Assembly: GCF_000337095.1 (NCBI RefSeq) | Contig: NZ_AOIV01000038.1 | Coordinates: forward strand, 18,652 to 82,651 | Length of the DNA stretch: 64,000 bases | Source: Halogeometricum pallidum JCM 14848 | Lineage (GTDB): Archaea; Halobacteriota; Halobacteria; Halobacteriales; Haloferacaceae | Reading direction: 5' to 3' | Part shown: positions 50,928-58,424 of the stretch, piece after piece | Numbering within the stretch: position 1 is the first letter of the stretch | How the letters are laid out: the number at the start of each line of letters is the position of its first letter | Translations under genes and position numbers: made by a program | Notes under the pieces: generated by a model | Told to the model about the DNA's origin: nothing | What the model saw: only the letters and a program-made list of their open reading frames with translations | Databases searched by the model: none

Positions 50928-51377
50928 GCCCCGAACGCGAATGCTCCCGACTCCGTTCGGAGGAAACGAACGGACCAAACGTTGTCCGCCGGAAATCATT
51001 ACAGTTCTAATATTGGTCGTGATTGGGGCCTCCTTCGTACCGGTGTCTCCGTTACGGTGGCCTATCCACCGGGAACAACGGCAGACAAAATCACAGATAC
51101 AGCAGATACATATCTATGTATGGATAAAGTAGTTAGACTCTCAGAATATAAAACGAATGATTCTCTTTTCTCCAGGGTTTGTCACCACATATGATTTTAT
51201 GATTTTATAATTCGTATATATGAATTTAAATTCGTCCACTTGAGTCTATATGCGCTGGTTGACGGCTGGCCATCCATACCTCGGACGTGTGACATCACCC
51301 GCTCCGAACCCAATTATCCGTACGCTGCCGGTGCTGCCCCAATTCTTATCATTCTCACGTTTCTTAAATTAATTCGC
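50928..51377. other. A+T-rich intergenic region with repeats
   Basis: No convincing gene lies in these 450 bases. From about 51090 to 51240 the sequence is strongly A+T-rich. ATGATTTT occurs twice in tandem (51191-51206), followed by the perfect 12-bp palindrome GAATTTAAATTC (51222-51233). The end contains the promoter of the DJ-1 gene (possibly AATTCTTATC at 51341-51350). Confidence 0.45.
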
Positions 51378-51938
51378 ATGAGCGACACTAGCCAGCAGCT
51401 CGACGACGTATCGGTCGCTATCTTCGTTGCTTCCGCGGGGTCAGAGGAAGTGGAGTTCACGGAGCCCAGAGGGGCCGTCACCGACGCCGGCGCCGACGTC
51501 ACGGTCGTCGGACCCGAGACCGGCGACGCGGAACTGGTCAACAACGACCTCGAAGAGGGTGAGACCGTCCAGGTCGACGAGACGTTCGAGGACGTCTCGG
51601 CCGGCGACTTCGACGCGCTGGTCATCCCGGGCGGCACCGTCGGGGCGGACCGGATTCGCCTCGAGGACGAGGCGACGACGTTCATCGAAGAGCACGTCGC
51701 GAACGACAAGCCGGTCGGCGTCATCTGTCACGGGCCGTGGACGCTGGTCGAGGCGGGCGTCGTCGACGGTCTGACGCTCACCTCCTACCCCAGCCTCCGG
51801 ACCGACATCCGTAACGCCGGCGGCGAGTGGGTCGACGAGGAAGTCGTCATCGACCAGCGCGTCGTGACGAGCCGCAAGCCCGACGACCTCTCGGCGTTCT
51901 GCGAGACCATCGTCGAGGAGTTCGCGGACGCGGCGTAA
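51378..51938 (+). CDS. DJ-1/PfpI-family protein (type 1 glutamine amidotransferase-like)
   Basis: A protein of 186 residues from ATG 51378; an upstream extension in the same frame is hydrophobic and not family-like. It has FVASAGSEEVEFTEP with the acidic active-site residue, LVIPGGTVGADRIR, and the nucleophile elbow GVICHGPW with Cys117. The His of CHG is adjacent. Such proteins act as glyoxalase III-type deglycases, chaperones or proteases under stress. It is a single gene in a new block that looks more like core genome. Confidence 0.9.
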   Translation: MSDTSQQLDDVSVAIFVASAGSEEVEFTEPRGAVTDAGADVTVVGPETGDAELVNNDLEEGETVQVDETFEDVSAGDFDALVIPGGTVGADRIRLEDEATTFIEEHVANDKPVGVICHGPWTLVEAGVVDGLTLTSYPSLRTDIRNAGGEWVDEEVVIDQRVVTSRKPDDLSAFCETIVEEFADAA

Positions 51939-52037
51939 CGATTCGGCCACGTCCGACGGTCCGACGACTCTCCTCTTCGACCGGCCGACCGCTTTTCCGC
52001 GAGAACGTTTAGGGACCGCGGGCCCGGTGGTTCGCGT

Positions 52038-52907
52038 ATGACGACCGACCTCGACACCTCCGACCTGGCGGTCCTCGTAGCGCTCAGAGACGACGGTCCG
52101 GCGACCCCGACCGAGGTACGGACGGCGGTGCGCGAAGACCTCTCGACCGAGACGGTCGAGGAGCGGCTCTCGAACCTCGTAGAGGGCGGTCTCGTCGCCG
52201 AGGCGGACGGTAACGGCTACGAACTCACTCCGAGCGGTCGACGACTGCTCCGAACGGAGAGCGGCGACGAGGCGTCGCGTCCGGACGTCCCCGCGGCGGT
52301 CGAACGGGCCATCGAGGAGGTCGACCGCCGTCCCGACGTCGAGGACGCCCTCGCGCGCGCCGTCGCCTTCCTCCGCAACTGGGGTTCGGCGACGGCCGAC
52401 GAGATAATCGACGCCGCGTACAGCGAGACCGACGCCGAGTACGACGACGGCGAACAATGGTGGAGCGAACTCGTGGACCCGTTCGGCGCCCTCCCTGGCA
52501 TCGTCCCGCCCTCGAGCGAGGGCGGCGAGTGGCGGTACGACGAGGACGAACTGTCGTCGGACGACGCCGACGAGACGGCGAACGTCACTAACGAGGGGAG
52601 CGACGGACGGAGCGTCCTCAACGACGACGACCGATTCGGGAGCGCGAAGCACGCTCTCGAACGCGAGGCGGCGAACGACGCCGAGGCGACGGCGTTCGCG
52701 GCGGCGTTCGAGGCGTTAGTTGACGCCGAAGGCGTGACTACGGCCGAACTCGCCGAACGCGCGGAGGCGGAGACCGGTTCGAGCGTCGACGCCGACCGAC
52801 TGGCCGACGCGCTGGAGTCGGTCCCGGGCGCCCGACGTGAGGGCGAACGGTGGCGATACGACCGCGACGAGCGGTTCTGGGACGACGGAGAGTCGACCGA
52901 GAACTGA
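52038..52907 (+). CDS. Haloarchaeal protein with winged-helix-like N-terminus, function unknown
   Basis: A 289-residue, highly acidic protein. Residues 1-75 resemble a winged-helix module (LAVLVALRDDGPATPTEV to LTPSGRRLL). A middle helical segment (VEDALARAVAFLRNWG) and an EWRYDEDEL strand follow. A poorly ordered acidic linker (about 180-205) leads to a C-terminal helical segment ending in WRYDRDERFWDD. The middle and C-terminal WRYDxDE repeats suggest an internal duplication. It may be a DNA-binding or structural protein. It is convergent with the coiled-coil gene, 32 bases away. Confidence 0.7.
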   Translation: MTTDLDTSDLAVLVALRDDGPATPTEVRTAVREDLSTETVEERLSNLVEGGLVAEADGNGYELTPSGRRLLRTESGDEASRPDVPAAVERAIEEVDRRPDVEDALARAVAFLRNWGSATADEIIDAAYSETDAEYDDGEQWWSELVDPFGALPGIVPPSSEGGEWRYDEDELSSDDADETANVTNEGSDGRSVLNDDDRFGSAKHALEREAANDAEATAFAAAFEALVDAEGVTTAELAERAEAETGSSVDADRLADALESVPGARREGERWRYDRDERFWDDGESTEN

Positions 52908-52939
52908 CGACCGACCCGTCGCGCAACGTCCCTCGGAAA

Positions 52940-53230
52940 CTAGGAGACGTCGTCCTCGGCGTCCTGTCGCTCCCGCAGGCTTCGGAGCGCCGCCGTCGCG
53001 TTCTCGATGTGTCGTCGCGTCTCGCCTTCGGTCTCCGATTCGAGGTCGTCGAGTTTCTCCTCCAGTTCGGCGACGCGGTCCACGTGGACGTGCGCGTCCG
53101 TCGTCTTGTCGCCGCCGCCGAGTTCCATAATGCCCTCGTCGAGCGACGAAAGCTGCTCGTTCACCGTTCCCTCGGAGTTCGCCGCGGCGGCCTGTATCTC
53201 GTTTCGTGCGGTGTCGAGTTCGTCGATCAC
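52940..53230 (-). CDS. Small haloarchaeal coiled-coil protein
   Basis: A 96-residue, all-helical acidic protein. The first half (DELDTARNEIQAAA) and second half (VDRVAELEEKLDDLESETEGETRRHIENAT) have heptad patterns. HVHVD lies between them. It has no cysteines, signal or membrane segment. Similar short proteins are widespread in haloarchaea without known function. It is likely an oligomeric cytosolic protein. Confidence 0.65.
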   Translation of the reverse strand: MIDELDTARNEIQAAAANSEGTVNEQLSSLDEGIMELGGGDKTTDAHVHVDRVAELEEKLDDLESETEGETRRHIENATAALRSLRERQDAEDDVS

Positions 53231-53339
53231 GTGCGGTCGTTGGCGGCAGGGGCAAATGTGACTGTCGGCGGCGAGTGCAAGGCGTCGGGGACCCGTCTAC
53301 GCGAAGCGCCGTGCGGTGCGTCGGCGTGTCGGCGCCCGC

Positions 53340-54053
53340 TCAGAGCGCCCCGTCCGTCGGCGCCGCGTTCAGGAGCGTCTCGGCGACGAGTTGCTCGGTC
53401 GCCCGTCGGAGCCGCTCGGAGTACGCTTGATGGGAGACGCCCGCCTCCTCGGCCAAGTCGTCGAGCTTCGCCACGCGCGGCACTTTGTAGTACCCTCGCT
53501 CGCACGCCGTTCGGAGCGAGTCGTACTGGATGTTCGTCAGTCCGTACCGCCCCGACGCGCCGTCCCCTACCCGCTTGATGCTCCGCAGTTCCACCGGCAC
53601 GTCGTGCTCCTCGCAGAGCGAGACGGTCCGTCCGAGCGCGCGGCGCGACGGGAACAGCAGTCGGACCGTCCACTGCAACGCGTTCGCGGTGAGGTCGAGT
53701 ATCGTCGCCCCCTCGGCCGTGAGCAGTCTGATCGGGAGTCGAACGCGCTCGCTCCACGAGACTCGGTACAGCCGTTCGTCGCCGCAATCCGCGAGCAAGG
53801 TCACGTCCTCCGTCGTCGGGTCGGCGCGAAGCGCCGCGTCCACTTCGGCGGGGCGGGAGGTTCGCACCCGGAGGAGCGGCAGCACCGACCCGCCGCATTC
53901 GACGGTCGTCTCACACCGGAAGGCGGCCTCGGGAACGCGCGCGAACGTCTCCGAGAGCGCGAACGATTCCGCGGGAATCGTCGCCGCGGTGACGACTGCA
54001 CGCGACTCGGCCGATTTCGCCGCCGTCGCGGCGTCGGAGGGGGTGCTGGGCAT
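53340..54053 (-). CDS. Bat-type HTH regulator (HTH_10 C-terminus)
   Basis: A 237-residue protein. The C-terminal segment LTNIQYDSLRTACERGYYKVPRVAKLDDLAEEAGVSHQAYSERLRRATEQLV is the bacterio-opsin-activator-type HTH (residues about 170-225), quoted here only as a location guide: key parts are LTNIQYDSL and GVSHQAYSERLRRA. The N-terminal two-thirds is a beta-rich sensory-like domain (IPAESFALSETFARVP start) seen in many haloarchaeal regulators of unknown ligand. It is divergent from the small membrane-protein gene. Confidence 0.85.
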   Translation of the reverse strand: MPSTPSDAATAAKSAESRAVVTAATIPAESFALSETFARVPEAAFRCETTVECGGSVLPLLRVRTSRPAEVDAALRADPTTEDVTLLADCGDERLYRVSWSERVRLPIRLLTAEGATILDLTANALQWTVRLLFPSRRALGRTVSLCEEHDVPVELRSIKRVGDGASGRYGLTNIQYDSLRTACERGYYKVPRVAKLDDLAEEAGVSHQAYSERLRRATEQLVAETLLNAAPTDGAL

Positions 54054-54244
54054 TGCAGGTCGTGTTAGTCCGGTGGCCGGTCGCGTATAGCCGGCCTGCT
54101 TTCTATGCGAAGCCGTTTATGTACGCTTCGGGCCTCCTCCCGAAGAGTTCGGTGTACGCGGACGAACGTCGACTTCTCGACCCGATTTTCGACGCTTCGG
54201 GGCCGTCACGCTTATCGAAGTCCCCCTACTCCCGACGAGTGCCC

Positions 54245-54733
54245 ATGCTACTTCTAGGACCGACGCGTTCGGACGGCGAAAACGAATCGGACCGCACGTC
54301 GGCGCTGACGACCGGCGTCATTGCGGGATTCGTGGCGACGGTCGTGATGACGGCCTTCCGCGAACCGACCGCCCGGTCGCTTCCTCCTACGTCGGATTTC
54401 CTGAGTCGGTGGTTCGGCGGCGACTCCGAGGACTACGCCGTCTCGTCGCTACTGCTGCACCTCGCCTACGGCATCGGCGGCGGCGTCGGCTTCGGACTCG
54501 GCTGGAACCGCCGCGGGACTCGAAGCGACGAACCGGAGACCGTCGGGTTGGTTCTCGGGTCGCTGTACGGCATCGCGCTCTCCCTGTTCGGCGAACACGT
54601 CGTCCTGAAGTATCTCGTGGCGATGGAACTGGAGACGGACGAGTCGGCCGTGTTCCACGCGGGACACCTGATATACGGCCTCACCGTCGGCGTCTGGTTC
54701 GGGTCGCGCGAACGCGACGACGGCACCGACTGA
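54245..54733 (+). CDS. Small haloarchaeal membrane protein, function unknown
   Basis: A protein of 162 residues from ATG 54245; an upstream in-frame ATG at 54053 would add a non-family Arg/Ser-rich stretch. Hydrophobic segments are visible near residues 22-40 (TTGVIAGFVATVVMTAF), 68-90 (LLLHLAYGIGGGVGFGLGW), 103-118 and 140-155. The pattern resembles the DUF1440/YagU-like or related four-helix membrane families, but I cannot assign one. No operon partners are evident. Confidence 0.65.
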   Translation: MLLLGPTRSDGENESDRTSALTTGVIAGFVATVVMTAFREPTARSLPPTSDFLSRWFGGDSEDYAVSSLLLHLAYGIGGGVGFGLGWNRRGTRSDEPETVGLVLGSLYGIALSLFGEHVVLKYLVAMELETDESAVFHAGHLIYGLTVGVWFGSRERDDGTD

Positions 54734-54875
54734 GTTCGGGTTTCCCTGTCAAGGGGTTGCGTATCCGGCCTGAACGGTTTTAGGTACCGCCGTCGGACGA
54801 ACGAGTATGAACAGTCGTGCCCCGGTCCGCGTCGGGCGGGAGAACGCGCCGGGAACGACGGGTCGGTGCTGACCG

Positions 54876-55235
54876 ATGCGACCCGGCGCGTCGTCCGACG
54901 GCGTCTGTCCGAACTGCCGGGCGTCGCTGTCCGCTTCGGATGCCGTCGTGCGGTTCGAGTCCGACGGCGGAGACCTCACCCTCGTCGAGTGTCCCGCCTG
55001 CGGGGAAGTCGTCGACCCGGCGTCGTTCGACCCTCCGGACGGCGGCATCCGCGCCTCCCGCGGACGCTCCGTGTGCGCGCCCTGTGCGACCTGCGGTGCG
55101 CCGGTCACGCTCATCGTCCCCGAGCGCTCGGTGGTGACCGACCGACGCCCCGACGGCATGGTCAGCGCGCAGTGCGACCGCTGCACCGGCGTTACCACTG
55201 TCGGATTCAGACGCGGGGACGCCGGAGACGACTGA
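54876..55235 (+). CDS. Small zinc-ribbon protein
   Basis: A 119-residue protein with four CxxC-type pairs: VCPNCRA, VECPACGE, CAPCATCGA and CDRCTG. These could form two treble-clef or ribbon zinc sites. The rest is short beta strands. Proteins like this act as adaptor or nucleic-acid-binding modules in haloarchaea. It is separated by 80 bases, including a run of ten G, from the convergent small membrane-protein gene. Confidence 0.75.
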   Translation: MRPGASSDGVCPNCRASLSASDAVVRFESDGGDLTLVECPACGEVVDPASFDPPDGGIRASRGRSVCAPCATCGAPVTLIVPERSVVTDRRPDGMVSAQCDRCTGVTTVGFRRGDAGDD

Positions 55236-55288
55236 CCGGGACCGGCGAGGGTGAGACGAAGCAGGTGACGGAGGATAGCGGAAGGAGA

Positions 55289-55298
55289 GGGGGGGGGG
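55289..55298. repeat. Run of ten G
   Basis: An uninterrupted G10 tract lies between two convergent genes (stops at 55235 and 55316). Such tracts are prone to length variation and sequencing error; here it is outside coding sequence. Confidence 0.8.
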
Positions 55299-55315
55299 CG
55301 ACTCGGTCCGTTACG

Positions 55316-55597
55316 TTACAGTTTATCGGATTCGGGCACCGCCTCGTTGTCCCCCGACTCGTCTCCACTGGACGAGATGGCTCTCGCGGAGACGATCGTC
55401 AGCAGTCCGAGGAAGACCAGGGGAATGAGCGTGAGCATGTGCGTGAGATTCATCGCGAACGGGTCGTACGGATACGGGGTGAACACGAGGTTCACGCCGA
55501 CGAAGAAGAGGAGGATACCCATCGGGACGAGGTTGACGGTGATGTCGAGGAGCGTCTCGTAGTCGAACCCGGCGATGGACGTGAGCGACGGACTCAT
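55316..55597 (-). CDS. Small two-helix membrane protein, DUF6684-like
   Basis: A 93-residue protein with two predicted membrane helices (LLDITVNLVPMGILLFFVGV and LTHMLTLIPLVFLGLLTIVSA). The FDYETLLDITVN lead-in resembles the haloarchaeal family often found near cytochrome oxidase genes (DUF6684, from memory). The acidic C-terminus is cytoplasmic or external. AGATAGTACT (55621-55630) is well placed as a minus-strand TATA element. No oxidase genes lie in the window. Confidence 0.65.
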   Translation of the reverse strand: MSPSLTSIAGFDYETLLDITVNLVPMGILLFFVGVNLVFTPYPYDPFAMNLTHMLTLIPLVFLGLLTIVSARAISSSGDESGDNEAVPESDKL

Positions 55598-55655
55598 ACC
55601 GGATAGAACCGCTCCGACGCAGATAGTACTGTCGCCCGAACGGGGGTTCGGGGGA

Positions 55656-56549
55656 CTATCCCTTGCTCGCGCGCGACGACGGGTCGTCCGTCTCGACTTC
55701 GATGGGCGAGCGGATGAGGTTGCCCCACTCGGTCCACGACCCGTCGTAGTTGCGCACGTCCTCCCAGCCCAGCAGTTCGCGCAGGGAGAACCACGTGATG
55801 GACGAGCGCTCGCCGATGCGGCAGTACGTCACGACCTGACTGTCGCCCTCGATGCCGTGTTCGGCGTACAGGTCGCGGAGTTCCTCGGGGTCTTTGAACC
55901 GGCCGTCGTCAGCGAGGTTCTCGCTCCACGTGATGTTCTCTGCGCCGGGGATGTGGCCCGCGCGCTGGGCCGTCTCGGGGCTTCCTTCGGGCGCTATTTT
56001 CTCGCCGCGGTACTCCTCGCCGCTCCGCACGTCGACGAGGGGAACGTCGAGTTCGAGGGCGTCCTCGACGCCCTCCCGGTAGATGCGGAGGCCGTCGAAC
56101 GGGCCGCTGGCGTCGTACTCCTGCGACGGGAAGTCGGGTTTCTCTTCGCTGGTCGGGAAGTCGTTTTCCATCCAGTACGGTCGACCCCCGTCGAGCAGTT
56201 TCACGTCGTCGTGGCCGTAGTACTTGAACTGCCAGTAGGTGTAGGCGGCCCACTGGTTCGACTCGTCGCCGTACAGCACGACGGTGGAATCCTCGGAGAT
56301 GCCGGCCTCGCCCATTATCTCCGCGAACTCCTCTTTGTGGAGGATATCGCGCTGGATGGAGTCCTGAAGGTGCGACCCCCACCGGAAGCCGACGGCGTTG
56401 GGGATGTGCGACTCCGCGTAGGACTCGTCGTAGTCGATGTCGGCCTCCACGAGGCGGTACTCGGGGTCGTCGCTCCCGAACTCGTCGAGATGGTCTTCGA
56501 CCCACTCCGGCGAGACGATGGCGTCGCTATCGTGCGCGGTGGAACTCAT
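55656..56549 (-). CDS. Rhodanese-type sulfurtransferase (two domains)
   Basis: A protein of 297 residues from ATG 56549. The N-terminal inactive rhodanese domain begins VSPEWVEDHLDEFG and contains the typical DGGRPYW. The C-terminal domain carries the active-site loop YCRIGERSS with the catalytic Cys and the preceding GHIPGAENITW. This is the thiosulfate:cyanide or 3-mercaptopyruvate sulfurtransferase type. It lies downstream of the E2 gene on the same strand with a 150-base gap, so cotranscription is uncertain. Confidence 0.92.
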   Translation of the reverse strand: MSSTAHDSDAIVSPEWVEDHLDEFGSDDPEYRLVEADIDYDESYAESHIPNAVGFRWGSHLQDSIQRDILHKEEFAEIMGEAGISEDSTVVLYGDESNQWAAYTYWQFKYYGHDDVKLLDGGRPYWMENDFPTSEEKPDFPSQEYDASGPFDGLRIYREGVEDALELDVPLVDVRSGEEYRGEKIAPEGSPETAQRAGHIPGAENITWSENLADDGRFKDPEELRDLYAEHGIEGDSQVVTYCRIGERSSITWFSLRELLGWEDVRNYDGSWTEWGNLIRSPIEVETDDPSSRASKG

Positions 56550-56699
56550 ACGATACCGAGTTCGGCCCGCCACGCACCTCAATCATTGGGCCGCCGTCGG
56601 TGAGTTGTCGGACCCGGAGAGTGTCGGAGTCGAACGACAGGCGTCGACTCTGAGTGGGAAGACGGAGAGGACGGAACAGCGGGAACGCGGTTCGACCGC

Positions 56700-58346
56700 C
56701 TACAGGCGGCCGAGGAGCACGTCGTTGTCCTCGACCCCCTCGATGACGTACTCCATGAACTCGTTGGCCTTCACGCCGTCCACGAGGCGGTGGTCGTACG
56801 AGAGGTAGAAATCTATCTGCGGGCGCACTTCCACCTCGTCGTCGGCCGTGGCGACCGGTTCCTTCCGGATGCGACCGATGCCCATGATGGCCGCCTCGGG
56901 GTGGTTGATGACGGGCGTGCCGAACGTCCGGTGCTCGCCGTGCGTGGCGAGGTTGGTGACGGTGAACGTGCCGCCCCGCATCTCCTCGCCGCTGATGGAC
57001 CGGTCGCGGGCCCGTTCGGCGAGGTCGTTCATCTCGCGGGCGACCTCGACGATGGACTTCCGGTCGATGTCCTCGATGACCGGGACCATCAGACCGTCCT
57101 CGGTGTCGGTGGCGAAGCCGACGTTGTAGTAGTGTTTCTCGACGATTTCGCCCGTCGTGTCGTCGACGCTGCCGTTCACCATCGGGAACTCCTTCAGCGC
57201 GGGGACGACGGCCTTCAGGAGGATGGGCGTGTAGGTCACGTGCACGTCGTGCGCCCCGTCCAGCCGCTCTTTCAGTTCGATGAGTTCCGAGGCGTCGGCC
57301 CGAAAGCCCGAGGTCAACTGCGGGATTATCGACGCCGAACGGGTCATGTTCTCGGCGACCTGCCCGCGCAGACCCGACAGTTCCCGCCGCTCGGAGCGCT
57401 CCTCGTCCTCGTCTATCGGAACGGGTTCTATCTCGGTGGTCGGGTGGGAGATGGCGTTCGCCGCGCCGCCCGACGCGTCCCCCTCGCCCCCGGCGGCCTC
57501 GGACGCGGACGCCTCCGAGGTCTCGTCGGCGCTCCGGTCGGACCCCGAGAGGCGCGCCTCGATGTCCTCCCGCAGGACGCGGCCGTTCGGACCCGAGCCG
57601 TCGATGTCGGAGACGTCGACGCCCTCCTCGCGGGCGTACGCTCGCGTCCGCGGCGCGGCGAACACGCGGCCCTCGTCCGTCGACGGCGATTGGGACTCTT
57701 CGCCCTCCGACTCGGCGTCGGCCTCCTGGTCGCTCTGGGCGTCTGCCTCCGACCGCTGGACGACCTGTTCGCCGTCATCGCTGCTCCTCGGCCCTTCGTC
57801 GTCCGCTTCGGCTTCCTCGGATTTCTCCGTTTCCTTTTTCTCACCTTCCTCCTCGGCGTCCTCGGATTCGTCCGTCTCCTCCTCGGCGTCCTCGGATTCG
57901 TCCGTCTCCTCTTCGGACTCCTCGGAGTCGTCCTCGGTCTCGGTTTCCTCGTCCGCTCCGTCGGCTTCGTCGTCGGATTCGGATTCCTCCTCGTCGGCCG
58001 CGTCGTCCTCGTTCTCCGCTTCGTCTCCTTCGGTTTCTTCGGCCTCCTCGGCCTCTTCCTCCGCTTCCTCGGCCGCCTCCTCTTCGGCCGCACCGCTGGG
58101 CGGCGAGTCCGTCTCCATGACGACGAGGACGGACCCGACCTGCACGGTGTCGCCGGCGTCGGCCTTCAGTTCCTCGATGGTGCCGGGACACGGCGAGGGG
58201 ACGTCGGTGACGGCCTTGTCCGTCTCCACCTCGCAGAGCACGTCGTCCTCCGCGACTTCGTCGCCGGACCCGACGTGCCACTCGACGATTTCGGCCTCCG
58301 TCAGCCCCTCGCCGGGGTCGGGGAGTTCGAACTCGTAGCGGGTCAT
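56700..58346 (-). CDS. 2-oxoacid dehydrogenase complex E2 (dihydrolipoyl acyltransferase)
   Basis: A 548-residue protein. The lipoyl domain (1-77) has the lipoylated Lys44 in [10 protein letters not shown] very long Glu/Asp-rich linker (about 79-228) contains a tandem repeat of [10 protein letters not shown]. The peripheral subunit-binding domain (about 232-268) reads [20 protein letters not shown]. The catalytic domain (about 320-548) has His519 and Asp523 in SYDHRLVDG. It transfers acyl groups to CoA in a pyruvate- or branched-chain-type complex. The extreme linker acidity exceeds what a usual Ala/Pro-rich bacterial linker shows and fits molar salt. It follows the E1 gene by 78 bases. Confidence 0.94.
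   Translation of the reverse strand: MTRYEFELPDPGEGLTEAEIVEWHVGSGDEVAEDDVLCEVETDKAVTDVPSPCPGTIEELKADAGDTVQVGSVLVVMETDSPPSGAAEEEAAEEAEEEAEEAEETEGDEAENEDDAADEEESESDDEADGADEETETEDDSEESEEETDESEDAEEETDESEDAEEEGEKKETEKSEEAEADDEGPRSSDDGEQVVQRSEADAQSDQEADAESEGEESQSPSTDEGRVFAAPRTRAYAREEGVDVSDIDGSGPNGRVLREDIEARLSGSDRSADETSEASASEAAGGEGDASGGAANAISHPTTEIEPVPIDEDEERSERRELSGLRGQVAENMTRSASIIPQLTSGFRADASELIELKERLDGAHDVHVTYTPILLKAVVPALKEFPMVNGSVDDTTGEIVEKHYYNVGFATDTEDGLMVPVIEDIDRKSIVEVAREMNDLAERARDRSISGEEMRGGTFTVTNLATHGEHRTFGTPVINHPEAAIMGIGRIRKEPVATADDEVEVRPQIDFYLSYDHRLVDGVKANEFMEYVIEGVEDNDVLLGRL
57851..57910. repeat. Exact 30-bp tandem repeat in the E2 linker
   Basis: Two identical 30-base units (57851-57880 and 57881-57910) encode the doubled acidic decapeptide in the E2 linker. 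The length is a multiple of three, so copy number can change without a frameshift. Confidence 0.85.
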
Positions 58347-58424
58347 CGCGCACCCCGCGGAGCGTCCGCAGTGTCCGTTCGGGCGGGCGATTCGTCTCGG
58401 GTCGCCGTGGCGTCTCTGTGGCTC

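Noticed and set aside
48897..50999. A 700-codon minus-strand frame extending upstream of the LLM dehydrogenase
   Set aside because: Family homology starts at ATG 49874, a TATA element precedes that start, and the extension overlaps a solid IclR gene on the other strand.
50941..51194. Short overlapping frames of 63-70 codons after the IclR gene
   Set aside because: They span the A+T-rich gap, overlap each other in different frames and show no family or halophilic composition.
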